64,000 nt of DNA, from assembly GCF_024808875.1 (NCBI RefSeq), contig NZ_JANUCT010000005.1:62001-126000 (forward strand), read 5' to 3'. The translations under genes were made by a program, and so were the position numbers. This DNA comes from Methylohalomonas lacus. Its GTDB lineage: Bacteria; Pseudomonadota; Gammaproteobacteria; Methylohalomonadales; Methylohalomonadaceae. Under the pieces are notes generated by a model. That model saw only the letters and a list, made by a program, of their open reading frames with translations. It made no database searches and was not told the origin of the DNA. Below are positions 19,680-27,627 of this stretch, in pieces (positions within the stretch are counted from its first letter, which is position 1; the number at the start of each line of letters is the position of its first letter).

Positions 19680-21980
19680 ATGCTGCTCGCCGTCCTGTCC
19701 GGCTTTATTCTTGCTGCCTGCGCGCCCTGGCTGACCCGGCTGTTAGGCGATCGGGCCGGTTGGGTGCTGGCGCTGTTGCCGGCGGCATTGTTCGTCTACT
19801 TTCTCAGCTGGATTCCGCTCACCGCCGGTGGTGCGGCCGAGGTGGTTCACTACAGCTGGATCCCCGGGCTCGATATCAACCTGTCGTTTCTCGTCGATGG
19901 CCTGAGCCTGCTGTTCGCGCTGCTGATCAGCGGCATCGGTACCTTTATCATCATCTATTCCGGCGGTTACCTGCACGGCCACGAATACCTGCCGCGTTTC
20001 TACGGCATCATGTTCGCGTTCATGGCGGCGATGCTGGGTGTGGTGCTGTCGAATAACATCATCAGCCTGTTCGTGTTCTGGGAGCTGACCAGCATCACGT
20101 CCTACCTGCTGATCGGCTTTAATCATGAGGACAAGCAGGCGCGCTGGTGCGCCCTGCAGGGTCTGTTCGTGACCGTCGCCGGCGGTCTGGCGCTGCTCGC
20201 CGGCCTGATCATGCTGGCCGGTGCCGGCGGCAGTTTCGAATTGTCGGAATTGCTCAACAGTGGCGACGTGCTGCGCGACTACCCGCTGTATACCGGCATG
20301 CTGATCCTCATTCTGTTCGGCACGTTCACCAAGTCGGCGCAGGTGCCGTTCCACTTCTGGCTGCCCAACGCCATGGCCGCACCAACGCCGGTGTCGGCCT
20401 ACCTGCACTCGGCGACCATGGTCAAGGCTGGCATCTACCTCATGGCGCGTCTGAATCCCGGCCTCGGCGGTACCGACCAGTGGCTGTACACGCTGGGCCT
20501 GTTTGGTGCCGTGACCATGTTTACCGGCTCGTTCATGGCGCTGCGCAGCACCGATGTGAAGGCGATGCTCGCCTACAGCACGATCATGGCGCTGGGCACG
20601 CTGACCATGCTGATCGGCATCGGTACCGAGGCGGCGATTATTGCGGCGCTGGCGTTTCTGCTCGCGCACGCGCTCTACAAGGCGGCGCTGTTCATGCTCG
20701 CCGGTGGTCTCGATCACGAAACCGGCACCAAAAACATCCTCAATATGGGCGGGTTGCGCCGGCTGATGCCGGTCAGTTTCATTACCGCCTGTGTCGCCGC
20801 GCTGTCGCTGGCCGGTCTGCCGCCGCTGTTCGGTTTCATCGCCAAGGAACTGATGTTCGAGGCGACTCTGCACGCGCCGGCCATCGCCACTGTCACCACG
20901 GTACTGGCCGTGATCTCGGCGATCATGATCATGGCGGTGGCCGCGCTATTCGCACTGCGGCCGTACACCGGTAAGTTGAAGGAAACACCGAAACAGCCGC
21001 ACGAGGCGCCGCCGTCGATGCTCGCCGGTCCGGTGGTGCTGGCCGCGCTCAGCCTGGTGTTCGGCGTCGCCGGTTTTCTGCCGGTGCAGGGTATTCTCCA
21101 CAGTGCCGTCGCCGCCGTGCACGGCAGCCCGCTGGAGTTCAAGCTTTACCTCTGGCATGGCGTCAACACGCCGCTGCTGCTCAGCCTGCTGGCCGTGGTA
21201 ACCGGTCTACTGGTGTTTGCCGGCTGGGATCGTGTCCTCGCCGTGTACCGGCGCCTGACTTTCATCGATCGCTTTGGCCCGGAACGCGGTTACGAGCGGG
21301 TCATGGCGGCGCTGGTCTGGGTCGCCGAGTGGCAGACGCGCGTGCTGCAGAACGGCTACATGCGCAATTATCTCATTACTATCCTGCTGACTGCAGTAGC
21401 ACTGGCCGGCGGTACGTTCTTTATCTATACCGGCAACACGGTGCCGTTCGGCACGGTCGATATTACTTTCTACGAGGCGGTGATCGCCGCGCTGATCATC
21501 GCCGGTGCAATCGTCGTGTCGCTGATGCAGTCACGCCTCGGCGCGGTGGCCACGGTGGGCATGGTCGGCTTCGGTGTGGCGCTCATCTACGTGCTGTTCA
21601 GCGCGCCGGATTTGGCGATCACCCAGATCATGGTGGAGACGTTGACCGTCATCCTGTTGGTGCTGGTGCTGTACCGTCTGCCGCGTTTCCTCAACCTGTC
21701 GAGTACCGCGGCGCGCATTCGCGATGCGCTGGTTGCGTTGCTGTTCGGCGGTATGATGACGGTGCTGATCCTGGCGGTGCTCGATGTCGAGGTTGTCGCG
21801 CCGATCTCGGATCAGCTGGTGGCCTGGAGCTACGACGAGGGCCACGGCCGCAACATCGTCAACGTCATACTGGTCGACTTTCGCGCCCTCGATACGCTGG
21901 GCGAGATTTTCGTTGTCGGCCTGGCGGCGATCGGCGTCTACGCCATGATCCGGCTGCGGGCGGAGGATAAAAGGTCATGA
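19680..21980 (+). CDS. mrpA: Mrp-type Na+/H+ antiporter subunit A
   Basis: Largest subunit of the multi-subunit Mrp antiporter, which exchanges Na+ for H+ across the inner membrane and is homologous to NuoL. The 766 residues begin with a NuoL-like antiporter domain that keeps the glutamate in [15 protein letters not shown] and the lysine in [14 protein letters not shown]. They continue into a C-terminal MbhD/DUF4040-like segment (about 595-680, with [15 protein letters not shown]) and a short MbhE-like end. The start ATG 19680 has a weak GGGGTGA upstream. First gene of a seven-gene set; its stop overlaps mrpB. Confidence 0.93.
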   Translation: MLLAVLSGFILAACAPWLTRLLGDRAGWVLALLPAALFVYFLSWIPLTAGGAAEVVHYSWIPGLDINLSFLVDGLSLLFALLISGIGTFIIIYSGGYLHGHEYLPRFYGIMFAFMAAMLGVVLSNNIISLFVFWELTSITSYLLIGFNHEDKQARWCALQGLFVTVAGGLALLAGLIMLAGAGGSFELSELLNSGDVLRDYPLYTGMLILILFGTFTKSAQVPFHFWLPNAMAAPTPVSAYLHSATMVKAGIYLMARLNPGLGGTDQWLYTLGLFGAVTMFTGSFMALRSTDVKAMLAYSTIMALGTLTMLIGIGTEAAIIAALAFLLAHALYKAALFMLAGGLDHETGTKNILNMGGLRRLMPVSFITACVAALSLAGLPPLFGFIAKELMFEATLHAPAIATVTTVLAVISAIMIMAVAALFALRPYTGKLKETPKQPHEAPPSMLAGPVVLAALSLVFGVAGFLPVQGILHSAVAAVHGSPLEFKLYLWHGVNTPLLLSLLAVVTGLLVFAGWDRVLAVYRRLTFIDRFGPERGYERVMAALVWVAEWQTRVLQNGYMRNYLITILLTAVALAGGTFFIYTGNTVPFGTVDITFYEAVIAALIIAGAIVVSLMQSRLGAVATVGMVGFGVALIYVLFSAPDLAITQIMVETLTVILLVLVLYRLPRFLNLSSTAARIRDALVALLFGGMMTVLILAVLDVEVVAPISDQLVAWSYDEGHGRNIVNVILVDFRALDTLGEIFVVGLAAIGVYAMIRLRAEDKRS

Positions 21981-22402
21981 TGGGCTCGTTGATCCTGCGC
22001 ACCGCGGCGCGCTTTCTGCTGCCGCTGCTGCTGCTGTTTTCGCTGTTCATGCTGCTGCGTGGCCATGACGAACCGGGGGGTGGCTTTATTGCCGGCCTGA
22101 TTGCCGCGGTGGCGTTCGCACTGTATTTGTTCGCCTTCGATGCCGCGCGTACGCGCCAGTTACTGGGCGTTGATCCGCGGCTGTTGCTGGGACTCGGGCT
22201 GCTGGCCGCGACCGTCAGCGGTCTGCCATCGATACTGCTGGGAGAGGCATTCTTTACCGCCATATGGTGGCCCATCGACGTTCCCGGCTTCGGCGAAGTG
22301 AAACTGTCGACACCGTTGCTGTTCGACATCGGCGTCTACCTGCTGGTGCTTGGCGCCATCATGACCATTGTCCTGGCCCTGGACGAGGCAGAGGAGGAAT
22401 GA
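21977..22402 (+). CDS. mrpB: Mrp-type Na+/H+ antiporter subunit B
   Basis: Small membrane subunit of the Mrp complex with an MnhB domain. The 141 residues contain about four helices and the family motif [17 protein letters not shown], where the charged residues form part of the proposed ion path. It overlaps the end of mrpA by four bases (ATGA) and runs into mrpC, as expected for a stoichiometric complex. Confidence 0.93.
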   Translation: MMGSLILRTAARFLLPLLLLFSLFMLLRGHDEPGGGFIAGLIAAVAFALYLFAFDAARTRQLLGVDPRLLLGLGLLAATVSGLPSILLGEAFFTAIWWPIDVPGFGEVKLSTPLLFDIGVYLLVLGAIMTIVLALDEAEEE

Positions 22403-22403
22403 A

Positions 22404-22751
22404 TTGGAACCGGTAATGGCCATTGTCGTCGGCGCACTGTTCGCCACGTCCATATACATGATGCTGCGGCGTTCGATCGTCAAGCTGGTGATCGGCCTGA
22501 TACTGCTGAGTAACGCCGCCAATCTGTTGATCTTTACCGTTGGCGGCATGAAGCGCGGTCTGCCGCCGCTGATCGATGAAGGCATGAAAATGCCGACCGG
22601 CGGTTGGGCCGATCCGCTGCCCCAGGCGCTGATCCTGACCGCGATCGTGATCAGCTTCGGCGTGCTCGCGTTTGCGGTGGTGCTGATTCACCGTGCCTAC
22701 GAGGTGGTGCAGGAAGACGATCTGGACAAGATGCGGAGCACCGATACGTGA
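22404..22751 (+). CDS. mrpC: Mrp-type Na+/H+ antiporter subunit C
   Basis: NuoK-like subunit of the Mrp complex: three transmembrane helices in 115 residues. The start is taken as TTG 22404, six bases after a strong GAGGAGG and directly after the mrpB stop; ATG 22416 is the alternative and would drop four residues. The segment [20 protein letters not shown] and the helix-3 region [16 protein letters not shown] match the family. The stop overlaps the GTG start of mrpD (GTGA). Confidence 0.92.
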   Translation: MEPVMAIVVGALFATSIYMMLRRSIVKLVIGLILLSNAANLLIFTVGGMKRGLPPLIDEGMKMPTGGWADPLPQALILTAIVISFGVLAFAVVLIHRAYEVVQEDDLDKMRSTDT

Positions 22752-24262
22752 ATCCCGACGTCGCCCTGCCTGTTCTGATTCCGTTCATCGCCGGTGCTTT
22801 GTCGCTGGTGTTTTACCGATCGCTCAGCGTCCAGCGCTGGATCGGCATATTGGGCACCGGTGCATTGCTGGTTGCCAGTATCTACCTGCTGTATATGACC
22901 TATACCCAGGGGATTCGGGTGATGGCCATGGGTGAGTGGGCGGCGCCATTCGGCATCGTCCTGGTCGCCGATTTGCTCGGTGCGATCATGACCGTGCTGG
23001 CGGCGATCCTCGGTTTTGCCGTCGCCGTCTATTCGCTGGCGACGATCAGCCGCGACAATATCGCCTACGGTCATTTCCCGCTGATTCACCTGCTGCTGGC
23101 CGGTGTCTGCGGTGCCTTTCTGACCGGCGACATCTTCAACCTGTATGTCTGGGTCGAGGTATTGCTGGTGTCGTCGTTTGCCTTGCTGATCCTCGGCGGC
23201 GAGCGTGCGCAGATGGAAGGCGCAATCAAGTATGTCACGCTCAACCTGTTGTCCTCGATTCTGCTGCTGGTGGCGGTAGGCCTGACTTATGGCATGACCG
23301 GGACGCTGAACATGGCCGACCTGGTCGGCAAGCTGGCGGCGGTGGAAAACCAGGGACTGGTGACGGTTATCGCGATGCTGTTTCTGGTGTCGTTCGGCAT
23401 TAAGTCGGCGGCGTTTCCATTGTTTTTCTGGTTACCGGCGTCCTATCACACGCCGCCGGTGGCGGTGTCGGCATTGTTTGCCGGCCTGCTGACCAAGGTC
23501 GGCGTCTACGCGCTATTCCGCTTTTTCACTTTGCTGTTCGACCACGATGTCGGCTACACCCACGAGATTCTGTTGTGGATGGCCGGCTTCACGATGATCA
23601 CCGGCGTCCTCGGCGCCGCCGCCCAGTACGAAATCCGGCGTATACTGTCATTCCATATCGTCAGCCAGATCGGCTACATGATCATGGGGCTGGCATTGTT
23701 TACGCCTCTGGCGCTTATCGGCGGGGTGTTCTATATCATGCACCACATCATCGTGAAGGCGAACCTGTTCCTGGTCGGTGGCGTGGTGTATTTCCTGCGC
23801 GGCAGCTACGACCTCAAACAGATCGGCGGATTGTGGCGCGAGAAACCGTGGTTGGGCCTGTTGTTCCTGGTGCCAGCGCTGTCACTGGCCGGGGTACCGC
23901 CGTTGTCCGGTTTCTTCGGCAAATTCATTATTATACGCGCTGGTATCGAGCAGCAGAGCTGGGGTATTGTCGCGGTGGCACTGGTGGTCGGCCTGCTGAC
24001 GCTGTATTCGATGATCAAGATATGGGCCGAGGCTTTCTGGAAGGCGCAGCCCGAGGCGCATGCCGAGCGCGCGGCACAGTTTACCGCGGCACTGCCCACG
24101 CGCTCGCTGGTATTGATGCTGATGCCGATCAGCGCACTGGCACTGCTGACCCTGTTTATCGGTATCGGCGCCCAGCCGGTCTATGAGCTGGCGAGCGCTG
24201 CCGCCGAGCAGATGCAGAACCCGCAGATCTATGTTCAGGCGGTGCTGGGAGACAGCCAATGA
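22748..24262 (+). CDS. mrpD: Mrp-type Na+/H+ antiporter subunit D
   Basis: NuoM/NuoN-like subunit that forms the second antiporter channel of the Mrp complex. The 504 residues keep the channel charges: glutamate in [14 protein letters not shown], lysine in [18 protein letters not shown], lysine in [12 protein letters not shown], and lysine in [12 protein letters not shown]. The start is GTG 22748, overlapping the mrpC stop; upstream in-frame codons lie inside mrpC. It overlaps mrpE through ATGA. Confidence 0.94.
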   Translation: MNPDVALPVLIPFIAGALSLVFYRSLSVQRWIGILGTGALLVASIYLLYMTYTQGIRVMAMGEWAAPFGIVLVADLLGAIMTVLAAILGFAVAVYSLATISRDNIAYGHFPLIHLLLAGVCGAFLTGDIFNLYVWVEVLLVSSFALLILGGERAQMEGAIKYVTLNLLSSILLLVAVGLTYGMTGTLNMADLVGKLAAVENQGLVTVIAMLFLVSFGIKSAAFPLFFWLPASYHTPPVAVSALFAGLLTKVGVYALFRFFTLLFDHDVGYTHEILLWMAGFTMITGVLGAAAQYEIRRILSFHIVSQIGYMIMGLALFTPLALIGGVFYIMHHIIVKANLFLVGGVVYFLRGSYDLKQIGGLWREKPWLGLLFLVPALSLAGVPPLSGFFGKFIIIRAGIEQQSWGIVAVALVVGLLTLYSMIKIWAEAFWKAQPEAHAERAAQFTAALPTRSLVLMLMPISALALLTLFIGIGAQPVYELASAAAEQMQNPQIYVQAVLGDSQ

Positions 24263-24732
24263 GGCTCTTTATCTGGAACATCATGCTGGCGCTGGCCTGG
24301 GTGTCGCTGACCGGCAATTTCTCCGGCAGTGGCATGCTCACCGGTTTTGCTTTCGGTTACCTGATGCTGGCTTTTGTCACCCGCATGAGCGGCGAGACGC
24401 GCAGCTATACCCGCAAGATACCGCAGGTGGTCGGTTTTACCCTGTTTTATATCTGGGAAATCATTCGCTCGAATGTGCGCGTTGCCTACGAGGTGTTGAC
24501 GCCGACGCATTACATGAAGCCGGGCGTGATTGGCTTGCCGCTGGACAGCGACAGCGATGCCGTTATTTCATTGTTAGCCAACCTGATCACCATGACGCCC
24601 GGGACGCTGAGTCTGGACGTTTCCAATGATCGGCGCATGCTGTTCATACATGCCATGTATATTGATGACGAAGAGGCGCTGCGCCGCGATCTGAAAGACC
24701 TGGAACGGCGCGTGATCGAGCTGCTGAGTTGA
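24259..24732 (+). CDS. mrpE: Mrp-type Na+/H+ antiporter subunit E
   Basis: MNHE-domain subunit of the Mrp complex, 157 residues, with two or three N-terminal helices and a cytoplasmic C-terminal domain. The region ITMTPGTLSLDVSNDRRMLF followed by HAMY is the family hallmark. Start overlaps the mrpD stop (ATGA). It is needed for activity in studied systems, though its exact role is not known. Confidence 0.92.
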   Translation: MRLFIWNIMLALAWVSLTGNFSGSGMLTGFAFGYLMLAFVTRMSGETRSYTRKIPQVVGFTLFYIWEIIRSNVRVAYEVLTPTHYMKPGVIGLPLDSDSDAVISLLANLITMTPGTLSLDVSNDRRMLFIHAMYIDDEEALRRDLKDLERRVIELLS

Positions 24733-24737
24733 GGTGA

Positions 24738-25013
24738 ATGAAAATGGAATGGGTTGTTACGCTTACCTTTATCATGCTGGCGCTGTCACTGCTGCTGGCT
24801 TTTGTCCGGCTGGTGCTGGGCCCGAGTCTGCCGGATCGGGTCGTCGCGCTGGAACTTCTCGCGCTCATCACCGTGGCGTTCAGTGTTGTCTACGCGGTCC
24901 ATGTCGATGTGGCCCATTTTCTTGACGTTGCCCTCGTACTGGCATTGACCGGGTTCATGGCGGCGGTGGGTTTTTCGCGTTTCCTGGAACGGGGCGGCAC
25001 CCGCGATGAGTGA
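24738..25013 (+). CDS. mrpF: Mrp-type Na+/H+ antiporter subunit F
   Basis: MrpF/PhaF subunit: 91 residues with three transmembrane helices. The signature RLVLGPSLPDRVVALELL and an aspartate in the third helix region (AHFLDVALVLALTGF) fit the family, where this aspartate is implicated in ion binding. Five bases separate it from mrpE, and it overlaps mrpG by eight bases. Confidence 0.92.
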   Translation: MKMEWVVTLTFIMLALSLLLAFVRLVLGPSLPDRVVALELLALITVAFSVVYAVHVDVAHFLDVALVLALTGFMAAVGFSRFLERGGTRDE

Positions 25014-25380
25014 ACTCGTGGTATCAATACTGTTACTGCTTGGCGCGGCACTGATTCTGATCGCCGCGATCGGTGTCGTGCGCATGCCGGACCTGATGCT
25101 GCGCATGCATGCCACCAGCAAGGCCGGTGCGCTGGGCGGGGGCTTGCTGGCGGTGGCCGGCGGTCTGCATTTTGCTGATACCGATGTCATGGTCCGGGCG
25201 ATTGCCATCGTTGTCTTTGTCGTCATGACCGCGCCGATCGCCGCACATGCCATCGCCCGGGCCGGGTATTTCGTCGGTGTGCCGTTCTGGGATCGAACCC
25301 TCAAGGATGAACTGCGCGAGCGGCTGGATACGCGCGATCATATGCTGCGCAGCGGCCTAGAGGACAAGCCGCGCGAGTGA
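25006..25380 (+). CDS. mrpG: Mrp-type Na+/H+ antiporter subunit G
   Basis: MnhG/PhaG subunit: 124 residues, three helices. The motif GVVRMPDLMLRMHATSKAGALGG is split here as RMPDLMLRMHATSK in the first loop and is diagnostic of the family. It is the last of the canonical seven subunits. The next gene starts 127 bases downstream with its own strong ribosome-binding site, so the extra genes may be in the same transcript but are less tightly coupled. Confidence 0.92.
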   Translation: MSELVVSILLLLGAALILIAAIGVVRMPDLMLRMHATSKAGALGGGLLAVAGGLHFADTDVMVRAIAIVVFVVMTAPIAAHAIARAGYFVGVPFWDRTLKDELRERLDTRDHMLRSGLEDKPRE

Positions 25381-25507
25381 GTGGCCGTATCAGGGCCTGT
25401 TCGCCTGCATGTATCGAGGCTGACCGTTACAATCGTCGGCAGGATTCAGGTCGCCGTACGGCTGTAGCAACAGCAAACAGTACGCAGAGCAGAGGAGGTC
25501 CGCATCG

Positions 25508-25750
25508 ATGAATTCACCGGCCTTATTGCAGCAGCTGCGGCCGCACCTGCCGTGGCTGGCCGCTGCGGTCGCCGCACTTGTTGTCCTGCTGGCGGAGCTC
25601 GTCCTGGCGGACAAGCCCGCACCGGCGCTCGCCGGTGGTTTTGCCAGTCACGCGCTCATCGCTATCGTCGCCGTCCTTGCACCGCTGTTGCTGGCACGCA
25701 CTATCGGACGGCTGTTGCCCGCTGAGCCAGCGGAACGCGATGTCGATTGA
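25508..25750 (+). CDS. small two-helix membrane protein beside the Mrp operon
   Basis: An 80-residue protein I do not recognise, with two predicted transmembrane helices (about 15-33 and 43-64) and a short acidic tail. A strong GAGGAGGT lies upstream of ATG 25508. Its stop overlaps the ATG of the following antiporter-like gene by eleven bases, so the two are almost surely co-translated and may form one unit. Codon use resembles the neighbours. The function is unknown; an accessory subunit of an antiporter-like complex is a guess. Confidence 0.7.
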   Translation: MNSPALLQQLRPHLPWLAAAVAALVVLLAELVLADKPAPALAGGFASHALIAIVAVLAPLLLARTIGRLLPAEPAERDVD

Positions 25751-27428
25751 TTCCCTGTTAAACAATTTGCCGCCGGGACTCTGGTTACTCGGCGGCGCCC
25801 TGTTGTTGCCGCTGGCACGCGGCTGGGCGCGTACGGCCCTGGCCGTGCTGGTGTCCTTGTGGACGCTGTACGCGATCACACAGCTGCCGACGGGCCTCGG
25901 GCCGGGCTGGCAATGGTACGGTTATCAGTTCACGCCGTTGCTGGCCGATCAACTGGCCCGCCTGCTGGCACTGGCATTGGCCCTCACCATTGCCGCGGCG
26001 ATGCTGTTCTGTGCCGCGCGAACGCCGGACCGCGTCCTGCTGCCGGCCCTGTGGGCCGGTGGTGCCGCGCTCGGCGTGATCCTGGCCGGCGACTTCGTCA
26101 GCCTGTTTCTGGCCTGGCAAATCCTGATCCTGGCGACGGCGCTGGTGATCGTTGCCGCTGGCGCCGCCAGCCTGCGCTACCTGTGGTTGCAGTGCCTGGC
26201 CAGTCTGCTGCTGCTCGCGGCGATTATGGTGCATGTGCATGCCGGCCACGGTCTCAACCTGAATGGCCTGACACCCGGTAGCCCGGCCGGCCTGCTGCTG
26301 CTCGCGGCGATGCTGATCAATGTCGCGGGCTGGCCATTATCGAGCTGGCTGACTGATGCGCAAGACAGTCCGGAGGTCGGCCTGATCCTGCTGCCAGTGC
26401 TGCTGATCTACAGCGCACTGTATGTCTTGCTGCGCCTGTTTCCCGGCCACGAGGCATTGCCGGTCATCGGTTTTATCCTGACCGGTTATGCGCTCGTCAA
26501 TGCGGTGCTCGAAAACGATCTCCGTCGCCTGCTGCTGGATGCGATGGTGGCCCAGGCGGGACTGACCCTGGTTGCCCTCGGCCTGGGCAGCGAGTTGTCC
26601 CTGAACGCCGCGGTGGCCTGGAGCGTTGCGCAAATCCTCTATTTCGGCCTGCTGTGGCTGACCGCGGCGGCGGTGATCCGGCAAACCGGGCAGTATCGGC
26701 TGACCCGGCTCGGCGGCCTGTTTGCGAGCATGCCGCTGACCGCCGCCGTTGCCAGCATCGGCGCCCTGGCGGTACTGGCGGTCCCGCTGACCAGTGGTTA
26801 TGTCACGACTATCATGCTACCGACTGCGGCGCTGGATCTCGGTCGTGACGGCGTCTGGTTCCTGCTCGTCGCCGCCAGCGCCGCGGCGGTGCTGCATGCC
26901 GGTTTGCGCTATCCCTGGCTGGTTTTCTTCCGCCGCGCCGCCGCGGCGCCGGCTGCGGTTAGCGAAGTGGCCCTGCCGGCACGCCTGGCCATGCTGGGAC
27001 TCGCCTTTCTGACGCTCATCATCGGTATGGCGCCGTGCGCGCTGTACCGATTGCTGCCCTATGGCGCCACCTGCGCACCCTACACCGCGGCGCAGCTGTT
27101 GCCCTGGCTGCAGTTGCTGGTCTTCGCCGTACTCACCTTCGCCCTGTGTGCGCACCTGCACGCTGCCCGGCCACGCACGCCGGTCAGCGGTGACTGGCTG
27201 TGTCGCCGCGGGCTGGCGCTGCTCGGGCCGCTGGCTGCAGCGACGGCCCGTACGCTGGTCCGCGGCGTGCAGCGCAGCGGCTTCTGGTTGCTGGCCCGGT
27301 GCCGGGCGCTGGCGGGCGCCGCCGGCTACCGAACGGCGGAACTGAACAGCCGCGCCGTGCTGGCGCTGACCGCCTGGCTGCTATTATGGCTGCTGGCGGT
27401 GGTCGGCCTCGGTGTGTTGGCCCGCTGA
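25740..27428 (+). CDS. NuoM/MrpD-like membrane protein lacking the channel charges
   Basis: A 562-residue polytopic protein of the complex I/Mrp antiporter superfamily. Alignment by eye with NuoM of this genome is easy: AVKIPMWPVHTWLPDA corresponds to LINVAGWPLSSWLTDA, and YVFWE to FLAWQ. The four residues that carry protons in NuoL/M/N and MrpA/D are replaced: helix-5 Glu by Gln, helix-7 Lys by Asn, helix-8 Lys by Tyr, helix-12 Glu/Lys by Thr. The frame is intact and the start ATG 25740 overlaps the upstream small gene. It probably does not pump by itself; a structural or regulatory role is inferred. Confidence 0.8.
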   Translation: MSIDSLLNNLPPGLWLLGGALLLPLARGWARTALAVLVSLWTLYAITQLPTGLGPGWQWYGYQFTPLLADQLARLLALALALTIAAAMLFCAARTPDRVLLPALWAGGAALGVILAGDFVSLFLAWQILILATALVIVAAGAASLRYLWLQCLASLLLLAAIMVHVHAGHGLNLNGLTPGSPAGLLLLAAMLINVAGWPLSSWLTDAQDSPEVGLILLPVLLIYSALYVLLRLFPGHEALPVIGFILTGYALVNAVLENDLRRLLLDAMVAQAGLTLVALGLGSELSLNAAVAWSVAQILYFGLLWLTAAAVIRQTGQYRLTRLGGLFASMPLTAAVASIGALAVLAVPLTSGYVTTIMLPTAALDLGRDGVWFLLVAASAAAVLHAGLRYPWLVFFRRAAAAPAAVSEVALPARLAMLGLAFLTLIIGMAPCALYRLLPYGATCAPYTAAQLLPWLQLLVFAVLTFALCAHLHAARPRTPVSGDWLCRRGLALLGPLAAATARTLVRGVQRSGFWLLARCRALAGAAGYRTAELNSRAVLALTAWLLLWLLAVVGLGVLAR

Positions 27429-27627
27429 CGGCGCGTCTGAACCGGCCGGAGGCCGGGAACCCTTCCCGAGCAAAAAAATACCCTATATGGGGGACGAAAT
27501 GGCCGTCCCGCGCACTTATAGTATCGCCCCAGGACTGCAGGGATTGCTCCAACGGATTGGGGTTTTCACGGATGAACGAATGAGTTTCAGGGAAGGTGAC
27601 CGCAGCCAGGGACGGCTTCTCCTTCCA
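27429..27627. other. convergent gap between the antiporter genes and hpnN
   Basis: Two converging operons meet here. A GC-rich hairpin CCGGCC-GGA-GGCCGG lies at 27442-27456, 14 bases after the antiporter-like gene, followed by a second small stem GGGAA-CCC-TTCCC. Neither has a clear T-run on the + strand, so factor-independent termination is uncertain. No gene is evident. Confidence 0.35.
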
